64,000 nt of DNA from positions 26,525 to 90,524 of the forward strand of contig NZ_QULN01000010.1 in the NCBI RefSeq assembly GCF_003481705.1, written 5' to 3'. Every line of letters starts with the position of its first letter. The first letter of the stretch is position 1. Origin of the DNA: Butyricicoccus sp. OM04-18BH. Its GTDB lineage: Bacteria > Bacillota > Clostridia > Oscillospirales > Butyricicoccaceae. The translations under genes were made by a program, and so were the position numbers. Below are positions 26,381 through 34,066 of this stretch, piece by piece. The notes below the pieces were generated by a model. That model made no database searches. It had not been told where the DNA came from and saw only the letters and a program-made list of their open reading frames with translations.

Positions 26381-27274
26381 TTACTCAACACCCTCCCGGC
26401 GCAGCAGCTCCAGGATCTTGGCGTCATCTTCCACTGTCGCGTTGGGCATGGGGAAAGTGCCGGTGCTGCTGGCGGCCACGCCGCGCAGCTTGCAGGCTTC
26501 TTTAATGACCGGCAGGAAGGGGCTGCGGACCGCATAGAGATCCATCAGGCGGTCAATGGTCTGCTGTCCCCTGGCGATCCCGTCCAGATCATTTTCCCGG
26601 AACGCCCGCACCCAGGCGGAGCAGACCTCAGGCACCACGTTGCTCAAAGCGCCGATGCAACCGTTGCCTCCAGCCAGCACGTTGTGGGCAAAGTTGTCAT
26701 CAAAGCCGGAATAAATCTCAAAGGAGGGGATCTGTGACTTGACGACCTTGATCAGCTCCCGGGTGTGATCCATACCGGAAATAGTATCCTTCATGCCCAC
26801 GATGTTGGGATGGATCTTGGCCAGCGCCAGCACCGTTTGAGGCGAGATGGTATAGCCGGTGTTGTCGGGGAAATTATAAATGTAGATATTGCCATGAATT
26901 TGAGCTGCCAGGCGGTCGTAGTATTGCAGCAACGCCTCAGCGCCGAAGTGAAAGTAATAGGGCGGCAGAATCATGACGGCATCGGCCCCGGCATCCAGGC
27001 AGAAATTGGAGAAATTTACAATCTCGTCCGCCACCATGTGGCTGGTGCCGATAATGAGCTTAACCCGGCGGTTCACCGTCTCAATGGCAAACTTGGCCAT
27101 CTCCCGGCGCTGGTCCATGGGCATGGCAAAAAATTCGCTGGAGCTGCCCTCCACCAAAATGCCGTCAACACCGTTTTCAATCAGGTTGTTGAACAGGTGC
27201 TCCTGGCTTTCAAAATCCAGGCTGCCGTCTTCGTGAAAGAGCGTGATTGCAGGCGTCAGATATGCTGCGTTCAT
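26381..27274 (-). CDS. DapA/NanA-family aldolase, probable KDG-type aldolase
   Basis: A 297-residue class I aldolase of the dihydrodipicolinate synthase family. Marks: TPAITLFHEDGSLD, GVDGILVEGSSSEFFAM, YIYNFPDNTGYTISP (catalytic Tyr) and VGMKDTISGMDHT (Schiff-base Lys). The GSSSEF loop in place of GTTGE suggests a substrate other than that of true DapA. Next to the UxaA-like dehydratase, KdgT permease and IclR regulator, cleavage of 2-keto-3-deoxy sugar acids to pyruvate plus an aldehyde is most likely. Start at 27274 with GAAAGGAAG upstream; own promoter. Confidence 0.85.
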   Translation of the reverse strand: MNAAYLTPAITLFHEDGSLDFESQEHLFNNLIENGVDGILVEGSSSEFFAMPMDQRREMAKFAIETVNRRVKLIIGTSHMVADEIVNFSNFCLDAGADAVMILPPYYFHFGAEALLQYYDRLAAQIHGNIYIYNFPDNTGYTISPQTVLALAKIHPNIVGMKDTISGMDHTRELIKVVKSQIPSFEIYSGFDDNFAHNVLAGGNGCIGALSNVVPEVCSAWVRAFRENDLDGIARGQQTIDRLMDLYAVRSPFLPVIKEACKLRGVAASSTGTFPMPNATVEDDAKILELLRREGVE

Positions 27275-27326
27275 AATAGAACTTCCTTTCTTGTCTGCCG
27301 GCAAAAATGTTATGCCGTTTTTTTGG

Positions 27327-27341
27327 TTCCGTATAGTGGAA
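27327..27341. promoter_or_regulatory. IclR-type operator upstream of the aldolase
   Basis: TTCCGTATAGTGGAA, an imperfect palindrome about 50 nt downstream of the predicted start of transcription, matching 30066-30080 at 12 of 15 bases (all three differences C/T). Confidence 0.55.
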
Positions 27342-27393
27342 TCATATTCCAAATTAACTTTACACAAAACTATGCTATTAACATCACAAATAT

Positions 27394-27421
27394 AGTATAG
27401 TCTTTTCCCTCCATTTGTCAA
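27394..27421 (-). promoter_or_regulatory. promoter of the aldolase gene
   Basis: On the minus strand TTGACA (27421-27416), 16 bp, TATACT (27399-27394). Confidence 0.75.
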
Positions 27422-27441
27422 GGGGTTTTTCCAAAACACGC

Positions 27442-27472
27442 AAAAAAAACCGGGCCCGCACTGCGGGCCCGG
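27442..27472 (-). terminator. terminator of the dehydratase-permease operon
   Basis: Minus strand CCGGGCCCGCAG/TGCGGGCCCGG followed by eight T. It separates this operon from the aldolase transcript. Confidence 0.9.
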
Positions 27473-27493
27473 TCAGAGGGGCATTGAAAAAAC

Positions 27494-28657
27494 TTACACG
27501 AAGTTGCACACACGGGCAATGGCCATCTCCGTATAGCCCAGGGACTCGGCCTTGGTCTGCTTGCCGCAGGCCACCTCCTGGGTCAGCTTCAGCAGCTCGT
27601 CACCCAGGCCTTCCAGAGTCTTGGTACCATAGATGATGGGAGAAGCGTCCACGTCAATGTTGTCCACCATGTTGGCATAGGTCAGCTTATTGCCGGTAAT
27701 CTTGATGACAGGAGCCAAAGGATTGCCGGTGGGAGTACCGCGGCCGGTAGAGAACACCACGATCTGTGCGCCGCCAGCCACCATGCCGGCAACGGAAGAG
27801 GGGTCATTGCCCGGGGTGTCCATGATGACCAGGCCCTGCTTGGCCTCCACCTGCTTGCCGTAGTCATAAACGGCATTGACGGGGCTGTGACCGCCCTTGT
27901 GGATGCAGCCCAGGGACTTCTCCTCCAGGCAGGTCAGGCCGCCGGCCTTGTTGCCGGGAGAGGGGTTGCCCTCGCGGACTTCCTCGCCTACCAGCTGCAA
28001 CGCCTTTTCGTAGCGGTGCACGATCTCATAAATCCGGTCATGGACCTCGGGCGTAGCGGCCCGGCGGGCCAGGATGTGCTCGGCGCCGATGAACTCAGTG
28101 GTCTCGGACAGGATGGAGGTGCCGCCCTCCTTGACGATCAGATCGCTGAGCTGTCCGATCAGGGGGTTAGAGGCAAGGCCGCTGGTGGGGTCAGAGCCGC
28201 CGCACTCCGTGCCGATGATAAGCTCGGACATGGGGAATTCTTCCCTTTGCAGCAAGGACGCCTCTTCCACCATTTCCTTGGCGTAGCGGACGGCCATATC
28301 AATGGCCTTCAGGGTGCCGCCGGCCTCTTGGATGATGACCTGCTTCAAGGGCTTGTTGGTGCGTTCCTTAATGGCCTCCACTACCAGATCCATCTGGCAG
28401 TTTTCGCAGCCCAGGGACACAACCACCGTGCCGTAGACATTGGGGTTGGCGGCATAGCCGGCCATGACATCCATGGTGAACTGCTGGTCGGAAGCCACCT
28501 GAGAGCAACCCAGCTGGTTGTTGAAGGTCACGCTGCCCACCACCTGCTGAGAGATGATGCGGGTGGTATCGGAGGCGCAGACGCTGGCAGGCAGAATCAA
28601 AACCTTGTTGCGCACGCCAACGCGGCCGTCAGGACGCTTATAACCGTAGAAATTCAT
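27494..28657 (-). CDS. UxaA-family hydro-lyase, large subunit
   Basis: A 387-residue protein of the altronate/galactarate dehydratase (UxaA/GarD C-terminal) family. It starts YGYKRPDGRVGVRNKVLILPASVC, typical of the family, and has conserved Cys in GCSQ, SLGCENCQ and GTECGGSDPTSGL, likely iron ligands, with PGNDPSSVAGMVAGGAQIVVFSTGRGTP later. It dehydrates a sugar acid to a 2-keto-3-deoxy acid. The small SAF subunit is encoded 18 nt upstream. The exact sugar acid is not determined. Confidence 0.85.
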   Translation of the reverse strand: MNFYGYKRPDGRVGVRNKVLILPASVCASDTTRIISQQVVGSVTFNNQLGCSQVASDQQFTMDVMAGYAANPNVYGTVVVSLGCENCQMDLVVEAIKERTNKPLKQVIIQEAGGTLKAIDMAVRYAKEMVEEASLLQREEFPMSELIIGTECGGSDPTSGLASNPLIGQLSDLIVKEGGTSILSETTEFIGAEHILARRAATPEVHDRIYEIVHRYEKALQLVGEEVREGNPSPGNKAGGLTCLEEKSLGCIHKGGHSPVNAVYDYGKQVEAKQGLVIMDTPGNDPSSVAGMVAGGAQIVVFSTGRGTPTGNPLAPVIKITGNKLTYANMVDNIDVDASPIIYGTKTLEGLGDELLKLTQEVACGKQTKAESLGYTEMAIARVCNFV

Positions 28658-28675
28658 ATTGAAATCCTCCTTTTC

Positions 28676-28969
28676 TCAGCCTTTGGCATCCAGGTTTTCC
28701 CGGTGCTCTTCCAGATTGTGGCAGTGAACATGCTCGCCGGCCTTGATATCGCGGGCGGCCAAGCCGATATGCTCGCCGTACTTGACAATGGGCTGGCCCT
28801 TGGCAATGTCGCAGGCAGCCAGCTTGTGATAAATGGTGATATCCTCCAGAGCGGTCAGGCTCTTTTCCTGGCCGGCGCAGTTATAAGTAACGGTATCACC
28901 CTTGGCGATGGGCTCAATGGCAACGATCACGTTGTCCTTCGCCGCTTCAACGATCATAGCATTCAGCAT
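28676..28969 (-). CDS. UxaA-family hydro-lyase, SAF-domain small subunit
   Basis: A 97-residue SAF-fold protein (DNVIVAIEPIAKGDTVTY; GQPIVKYGEHIGLAARDIKAGEHVHCHNLEE), equal to the N-terminal part of single-chain UxaA/GarD enzymes. The start at 28969 has AAAGGAG 8 nt upstream. It sits between the permease and the large subunit in one operon. Confidence 0.88.
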   Translation of the reverse strand: MLNAMIVEAAKDNVIVAIEPIAKGDTVTYNCAGQEKSLTALEDITIYHKLAACDIAKGQPIVKYGEHIGLAARDIKAGEHVHCHNLEEHRENLDAKG

Positions 28970-29024
28970 TGTTATTGATCTCCTTTCGATCTTCCTTCTT
29001 TTCAGCAAGTGCCTTCTTTAAAAA

Positions 29025-30005
29025 TCAGTCCTTGGCAAACAGAGCAGCCTGCGCCTCGTCCTTGGGGAACTTGGGACAACCATACTTCTTGGCCCACCAG
29101 GAAGTGATGATGGGAACCAGAATGGCGGTCAGGATGGCGGAAGCGGCCACCTGAGAGGTCGCAATGTCCGCCCAGGGAGCCCAGGTGGCGTCTGCGGCAG
29201 CAATGACAGCGGGAACAGCCACGGCGTTGCCTGCGGTAGTAGCAACGGCCCAGCCGGCATAGCCGGGACGGCGGCTGATAAATTTGTCGCACAGCATGAT
29301 GAAGGCGCCGCCGATCAGGCAGGTGATAAGGCCCAGCAAAATACCCTGGACACCGCCCTTGGCGATGTTGGTCAGGTTCATGCCGGAGCCCAAGCAGAAG
29401 CCCACGAAGGGAAGCAGGATGCTGCCGGCGGGAGCCAGGAAGTCAGAGAGATCCTTGTCAATGTTGCCCAGGATCATACCCACCAGGATGGGGCCGATGG
29501 CGGCAACCAGAGCCATGAGCGGGATGTCGGCAAGGCCGCCTGCGCCCATAGCGATCATGGTGAGCATGGGGCCGTCGTTGATGGCCAGCAGAGGCATGGC
29601 GGCCTGGTCAACCGTATCGCCGTAGCTGTTCATCAGGGCCAGGTATACAGAACCATTGGAGTTGGTAACAGCGGAGATGATGGCCAGCGCGCTCAGGCCC
29701 AGCAGGCCCTCGGGACCGCAGAGCTTGCCCACACCGATACCGATGGCGGCACCGATGATGAACTTGGCAATCAGCAGCACGCCGCCGCGCTTGACGACGC
29801 CGCCGATCTCGCGGAATCGCAGGGTCGTACCCAGGCAGAACAGCTGAATACCGATCGCCGCGTTGGCACCAGCGCTGGTGAAGATTGCGGTGGTAAAGGA
29901 ACCGATTCCAGTGACCTGCGGGAAGAAAGTATTGATGAACGCGCCCAACAGCATAGGCACGACCATCATACCGGCGGGGATTTTTTTCAGGAACTTCATG
30001 ATCAT
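29025..30005 (-). CDS. kdgT: 2-keto-3-deoxygluconate permease
   Basis: A 326-residue membrane transporter of the KdgT family with about ten helices (start MKFLKKIPAGMMVVPMLLGAFINTFFP; AIGIQLFCLGTTLRFREIGGVVKRG; SAVTNSNGSVYLALMNSYGD). It would import KDG or a related keto-deoxy acid by proton symport. The start at 30005 has CGAGGAGGAAAA upstream. First gene of the operon with the dehydratase subunits. Confidence 0.9.
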   Translation of the reverse strand: MIMKFLKKIPAGMMVVPMLLGAFINTFFPQVTGIGSFTTAIFTSAGANAAIGIQLFCLGTTLRFREIGGVVKRGGVLLIAKFIIGAAIGIGVGKLCGPEGLLGLSALAIISAVTNSNGSVYLALMNSYGDTVDQAAMPLLAINDGPMLTMIAMGAGGLADIPLMALVAAIGPILVGMILGNIDKDLSDFLAPAGSILLPFVGFCLGSGMNLTNIAKGGVQGILLGLITCLIGGAFIMLCDKFISRRPGYAGWAVATTAGNAVAVPAVIAAADATWAPWADIATSQVAASAILTAILVPIITSWWAKKYGCPKFPKDEAQAALFAKD

Positions 30006-30065
30006 GGGCTTTTTCCTCCTCGTTTTTATTCTTTTCTCCCATGTCTCCACCCGTTTTTTCAGATA

Positions 30066-30080
30066 TTCCGCACAGCGGAA
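30066..30080. promoter_or_regulatory. IclR-type operator in the kdgT leader
   Basis: TTCCGCACAGCGGAA, at the centre of the longer perfect dyad GATATTCCG-CACAG-CGGAATATC (30063-30085), about 60-75 nt downstream of the predicted start of transcription. Confidence 0.6.
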
Positions 30081-30146
30081 TATCGTTCCAAAACGAGGGC
30101 GAAGTAAATTCCCCTCGAGGGGGAACTGTACTTCTCGTACAAACGC

Positions 30147-30175
30147 ATTATATCTTTTTTCGATTCACTTGTCAA
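30147..30175 (-). promoter_or_regulatory. promoter of the kdgT operon
   Basis: On the minus strand TTGACA (30175-30170), 17 bp, TATAAT (30152-30147), perfect consensus. Confidence 0.88.
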
Positions 30176-30264
30176 GAAATTGTCAGGCCACCGCCTTATT
30201 TTCAGCAATTGTGCATGAACCACGTCTCCAAAATCTGTCGAAAAAGTCAATAAAGAGTCTCTTG

Positions 30265-30436
30265 TCAGAGACCCTTTTCCACCGGATGCGCTTTCAGATA
30301 TGCCCGCCACTCCACGCATTCCGCGGTATGGAGATGGATGCCGTCGGAGGTCAGTTCTTTTCGCAGGCAATCGTTCTTCACGGTCACGGCCTCCGCCACA
30401 TTCAAATACAAGCCTTTGCGCAATGCGTTTACGCTA
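30265..30436 (-). pseudogene. SGNH/GDSL hydrolase, C-terminal fragment
   Basis: A stop-terminated minus-strand frame of about 55 codons reads GLYLNVAEAVTVKNDCLRKE then LTSDGIHLHTAECVEWRAYL; DGIHL is the block V (Asp-x-x-His) end of SGNH hydrolases. No start or upstream blocks remain. Just upstream (30437-30540) is another unidentified minus-strand C-terminal fragment ending KAPRRQRGEVHLLDALA. Confidence 0.5.
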
Positions 30437-30659
30437 GCGCGTCCAAAAGGTGGACCTCCCCCCGCTGTCTCCTGGGTGCCTTGGTAAACACGGATTCCAC
30501 CGTGGCGCCCACTGCGTAAAGGTAGGTTTCCTCCTCTGTGTCTTTTACTTATTAGACGGGATTCGACCGGAAAAGTCGATACAATATGGCGCTGTTGACA
30601 AAGTCTCGCAACAGCCCTCGCGGAATGCTATAATGAGGAAAACAACCTGAGGTGATGGG

Positions 30660-30990
30660 ATGCAGCTGGCGATGCACATGGTAACGATCGAGGACTTAAT
30701 GCCGCAGGAACACTTCCTCCGAAAGCTGGAGACGGCGCTGGATTTGTCGTTTGTGTACGAGGAAACAGCCCCGCTTTACAGCAAAAAATACGGCTGTCCG
30801 ACCATCAACCCGGTGATCATCGTGAAGTACCTGCTGGTGGGGTTCCTGTACGGCATCCCGTCGGAGAGGCAGATCGAGCGGCGTATCCAGACCGACATCG
30901 CCCTGCGCTGGTACCTGGGTCCCGACCTCTTCGACCGGGTGCCGGATCACAGCACCGTCTCGCAGCTGCGCCGGCGGCAGCCACCGGGAC
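30660..30990 (+). pseudogene. IS1182-type transposase, N-terminal fragment
   Basis: About 105 codons of an IS1182/IS5-like transposase N-terminus (IEDLMPQEHFLRKLETALDL; INPVIIVKYLLVGFLYGIPS; ERQIERRIQTDIALRWYLG; DHSTVSQLRRR). Homology stops at the RRR after DHSTVSQ, where Fur-derived sequence begins. The catalytic domain is missing. The preceding TATAAT and GAGGTGATG look like the native element's expression signals. Confidence 0.75.
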
Positions 30991-30996
30991 TGCTTT

Positions 30997-31170
30997 TTGC
31001 TCAAATGCAGCCGCTGCGGCCGCATCCGCCATCTGGACTGCTCCCATCTAAAGGCACTGTATGACCATTTGGAGCGGAACCATCATTTTCACATTGATCC
31101 CTGCGGCACGCTCTTCACCGGGCTTTGCGAGCTTTGTGTCAGAGATAAGGATTTCCATGGAACCGACTGA
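30997..31170 (+). pseudogene. Fur-family regulator, C-terminal fragment
   Basis: A 57-codon frame encodes the complete zinc-binding end of a Fur-family protein: LLKCSRCGRIRHLDCSHLKA, HHFHIDPCGTLFTGLCELCV and a normal stop. Both CxxC knuckles and the family His are intact; the DNA-binding half is gone, replaced by the IS1182 fragment. It overlaps the following ABC-ATPase start by 14 nt, as zur overlaps znuA in the intact operon. Confidence 0.75.
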
Positions 31171-31580
31171 ACTGCTCTCCTGCCGGGATGTCTCCCTGGG
31201 CTATGAGAGGCAAAGCGTCCTCACCTATCTAAGCCTTACCATCCGGGCGGGCGATTACCTTTGCATTGCGGAGGCGGAAAACGACACCTATGACATCCCC
31301 CAAACGGTGAGCTACATCGTCAGTGCGGAGGACGGCGGAACGTTTTCCATCAGCTATGCCCGCAAGCAATACAGCTTGACCTATAACTTGAACGCAGAGG
31401 ACGCAACATGGGGTTCGGAACCCGGTGTTAAATCCTATCGTCTGGGCGCTGCGCTCAAGCTCCTGACGCAGTTGCAAGCATCGCATTTTGATGTCAAAAT
31501 ACTGCTTGCTGGGGTAAACCTCAGTCCCCCATGCCGCCTGCGGGCGGGAACTTCTCGGCAGCATTGCCGGGAAGTGAGCA
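31157..31580 (+). pseudogene. chimeric remnant: ZnuC-like ABC ATPase start fused to a repeat-domain fragment
   Basis: From the ATG at 31157 the frame reads LLSCRDVSLGYERQSVLTYL and SLTIRAGDYLCI, the beginning of a zinc-type ABC ATPase, but stops resembling it just before the P-loop. From about 31265 it reads QYSLTYNLNAEDATWGSEPG, similar to the InlB/Listeria-Bacteroides beta repeat of surface proteins, then runs out of frame. Deletion junction of two unrelated genes. Confidence 0.6.
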
Positions 31581-31586
31581 TATAAA

Positions 31587-31616
31587 ACCGGGTTCGGTGA
31601 AATTACCGAACCCGGT
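31587..31616. terminator. bidirectional terminator-like hairpin
   Basis: ACCGGGTTCGGT-GAAATT-ACCGAACCCGGT; no long T-run on the plus side. Confidence 0.5.
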
Positions 31617-31640
31617 CAGACCCATCTTGTCAAACCTTAC

Positions 31641-31877
31641 TTACCAGATCATCTCCCGCACCGCTCGAATCAGCGTCACCACCCATGAAAGCGCCGCGAG
31701 ACCCACCAGAGCAAAGAAAATCCCGTCCGCCAGAGCGATATGAGCCAGATACCACGGGCGGAATACTGTGATAACCAATGCCCCGTACAGCCGCGGTACG
31801 GACAGCCGCAGCGTCTGCGCCAGACAGATGATCCCTCCCAGCAGCGCCAGTCCCAATGATAAAACAGCAGCCATCAT
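31641..31877 (-). CDS. small two-helix membrane protein
   Basis: A 78-residue protein (MMAAVLSLGLALLGGIICLA at the start) with two hydrophobic segments, about 3-22 and 42-70. GAAGGAGG lies 8 nt before the ATG at 31877, supporting translation. No homologous family is recognised. It lies between island fragments and may be a passenger or a remnant. Confidence 0.45.
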   Translation of the reverse strand: MMAAVLSLGLALLGGIICLAQTLRLSVPRLYGALVITVFRPWYLAHIALADGIFFALVGLAALSWVVTLIRAVREMIW

Positions 31878-31913
31878 GTTCCATGCCTCCTTCTTCGATT
31901 TGCGGCATGTTAC

Positions 31914-31957
31914 CATCGGCAGACAGACTTTACAAGGGTCTGTCTGCCGATTTTTTC
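31914..31957 (+). terminator. hairpin with T-run upstream of the recombinase fragment
   Basis: ATCGGCAGACAGAC / GTCTGTCTGCCGAT followed by TTTTTTCG. Confidence 0.7.
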
Positions 31958-32039
31958 GCTTTGGGTGTCAATAAGACACCCAAGGTTGGACGGCGAGGGT
32001 GTCTATTGCACACTCTTGACCTTAAATCTTTTGCAGGAG

Positions 32040-32340
32040 CTTTTGATTCCGGGGTATTCACCACGCTGTTTTTCGGGAGGAAACTTCCAAAGACCGGCGT
32101 TCCAGCAGATGATCTCAGACATGGAAAACGGCGAGATCGGGATCATCGTGACCAAGGATCTCAGTCGCCTTGGTAGAAATCAGCTCCACACAGGACTCTA
32201 CATCGAGGAACGTTTCCCCATGTTCGGCGTCCGCTACATCGCCATCAATGACAATGTGGACACCGACAGCAGCGAGAGCAACGACCTCATGCCGTTCAAA
32301 AATCTGTTCAACGAGTGGTTTATATGGAAGCACCGCAAAC
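32040..32340 (+). pseudogene. serine recombinase, internal fragment
   Basis: One frame encodes RPAFQQMISDMENGEIGIIV, TKDLSRLGRNQLHTGLYIEE and the following NDNVDTDSSESNDLMPFKNL, typical of the resolvase domain of large serine recombinases from clostridial mobile elements. The N-terminal catalytic Ser region and everything after FNEWFI are absent. A GGCAGGTCATCGTG hairpin follows. Non-functional. Confidence 0.75.
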
Positions 32341-32427
32341 CCAGGACACAGCGGAACCCCGGCAGGCATCGTAAACACGATGACCTGCCGGGGTATCCCA
32401 GGAATCACTTGTTACCCCTGTGAGGGG

Positions 32428-32493
32428 GGAACAAAGGCTTCCCTGCCCCTTTTGCCCCCGTCCCGAGAGGGTATACCGTCAGCAGTCGGTGAA
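32428..32493. repeat. end fragment F of the long interspersed repeat
   Basis: AAGGCTTCCCTGCCCCTTTT, GCCCCCG and GGTATACCGTCAGCAGTCGG read as an end of the repeat (compare the left ends at 39216 and 42950, inverted). It abuts the island's right border and pairs with fragment E at 24765. Confidence 0.6.
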
Positions 32494-32499
32494 AATTTT

Positions 32500-33738
32500 T
32501 CAAAGAATGCCCCACAGCTGTGAATACCACTGTGCTGCCTCTGGTACGGCAACACCCCCAAGACGGTATTCCGCTGCCAGCGCACATTTCGCGCGGTACG
32601 ACCGCGCATCCTCAAACCAAACCTCCTGCTCCGTGCCGCCTCGCCAGAAATTATAGTGCGGCGCCTGTGCCGCTTCATCATAACGGACAGGCGCGCCGAC
32701 CTGCACGGCCTGCTCTGCGGCCTGCGCCCCGGCAAGCGGACGGGCACGCTGTCCCCGATGCCACGGAAGCGCCCATTGGAGACCGACTGCCGGCAGGCTG
32801 CACAGCAGCTTTTTCGCCGGGATTTCGCTGACCGCATACCGTACCGTCTCATTCATTCTGCCGATGTCCGCGAGCGCGGACGGCGCACCAAGCGTGACCG
32901 AAGCGTTTTTCAGCACACAAAGATCCGCGTTCCTGCCGAGCGCCCGGAAATCATGCGCTTCGCAGAGCAGTCCGGTCTGTCCCCGACAGGTTTTCGGCGG
33001 CAGGGCAAGCAGCAGCACCAGCTTTTCCGACGCAAGCTGTGCCTTCAGCGCTCGTACAAAGTCCGAGAAAGCATCCCTGTCCTCCGGCATCAGATACTCA
33101 AAATCGAGCAGGATCCCCGCCCACTCCCCTGCCGCTGCATTCTGCGCGGCGCTGCGGATCAGATTCGCGCGCGCAGCCGGATCGCGCAGCACCTGACGGG
33201 CGCGTTCGCCCGAGAACCGGCCGTTCTCGTCCTGCATCGTCAGCACGAACACCGGTCTGACGCCATACCGCCGTGCGAGCCGTACCGGAATTTCCGCGTG
33301 TATGCCGGGGATGCGGCCCGTGCGGTCAAAGCCGAACGACGCGACCGCTAAGTAATCCAGCTGCGGCAGCACACGGCGCAGCATCCTTGCATCCGCACCC
33401 TGCCGCACGCCGCCCAGAACGATTTTCCGCGGATATGCGCCGCTGTCCGCAAGATAGAGCGTCTGTCCGGACGAAACCCTGTCCTGTCCCATGAGAAACG
33501 GATTATCGCGCCAGAGCTGCCGCACGGTCGTGCCCTGTTCCTCCGCAATCGAGGCGAGCGTATCTCCGCGCCGCACGGTATACTGCCGGCCGCCGACCGG
33601 GACGAGAATGCACTCCCCGGGTGTCAGACGGTTCGGGTCACGCAGCTCGTTCTGCCGCAGCACAGCCGCCGGCGGCACGCCGTAATGCTGCGCAATACGG
33701 TAAAGGCTCTCTCCCGGCTGAACAACATGAATTTCCAT
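32500..33738 (-). CDS. LysM-GH18 spore-type peptidoglycan hydrolase
   Basis: A 412-residue protein with two N-terminal LysM domains (IHVVQPGESLYRIAQHYGVP; YTVRRGDTLASIAEEQGTT) and a GH18 domain. The catalytic region GILLDFEYLMPEDR carries the acid Glu of the DxxDxDxE motif in its reduced form, as in SleL/YaaH cortex-lytic N-acetylglucosaminidases. No signal peptide, as for many spore coat-associated members. It suggests a sporulating organism. The ATG at 33738 is preferred; GTG at 33750 is also possible. Confidence 0.85.
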   Translation of the reverse strand: MEIHVVQPGESLYRIAQHYGVPPAAVLRQNELRDPNRLTPGECILVPVGGRQYTVRRGDTLASIAEEQGTTVRQLWRDNPFLMGQDRVSSGQTLYLADSGAYPRKIVLGGVRQGADARMLRRVLPQLDYLAVASFGFDRTGRIPGIHAEIPVRLARRYGVRPVFVLTMQDENGRFSGERARQVLRDPAARANLIRSAAQNAAAGEWAGILLDFEYLMPEDRDAFSDFVRALKAQLASEKLVLLLALPPKTCRGQTGLLCEAHDFRALGRNADLCVLKNASVTLGAPSALADIGRMNETVRYAVSEIPAKKLLCSLPAVGLQWALPWHRGQRARPLAGAQAAEQAVQVGAPVRYDEAAQAPHYNFWRGGTEQEVWFEDARSYRAKCALAAEYRLGGVAVPEAAQWYSQLWGIL

Positions 33739-33841
33739 CTCTTCACGCACCTTTCCTTACAGGCTATGCCGCAGGTCAGCCGTGCGCCACAGACCGTAAA
33801 GGCGCGTTTTCACGCAGGAGCAGCATTTGCCCTGCAAATGC

Positions 33842-33880
33842 AAAAAGAGCGGGCAGCTCGTTTGAACTGCCCGCTCTTTT
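33842..33880 (-). terminator. terminator between feo operon and LysM-GH18 gene
   Basis: AAAAGAGCGGGCAG / CTGCCCGCTCTTTT, 14-bp stem with A/T runs at both ends. Confidence 0.88.
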
Positions 33881-33888
33881 CATTCGAT

Positions 33889-34038
33889 TTACTTTTTGTG
33901 AGGCGTCTGATTGTGAGCGCCGCAGCCGCCGCAGTGCGCACAGTCGCCGCCGCAGCCGCCCGACTTCTTGACGAACACCGCGCGTGCCGCGAAGAACACG
34001 ATCGCTGCTACGATAATACCAAGAATAATATCACCCAT
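33889..34038 (-). CDS. FeoB-associated Cys-rich membrane protein
   Basis: A 49-residue protein missed by length filters: one N-terminal helix (GDIILGIIVAAIVFFAARAV) and a Cys-rich tail (GGCGGDCAHCGGCG). This is the FeoB-associated Cys-rich family (PF12669 type). It lies 28 nt downstream of feoB; AAAGAGGC lies before the ATG at 34038. It probably assists or gates ferrous iron passage with FeoB. Confidence 0.9.
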   Translation of the reverse strand: MGDIILGIIVAAIVFFAARAVFVKKSGGCGGDCAHCGGCGAHNQTPHKK

Positions 34039-34066
34039 GATATATGCCTCTTTCTAAAGTCAACAG

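Noticed and set aside
31061..31585. An intact 174-residue gene
   Set aside because: Its first part is the wrong frame of a Fur C-terminus, its middle is a ZnuC start and its end a surface-repeat fragment; it is a deletion chimera.
32040..32340. A functional serine recombinase driving the island
   Set aside because: Only an internal stretch of the resolvase domain remains; the catalytic Ser region and C-terminal domains are missing.
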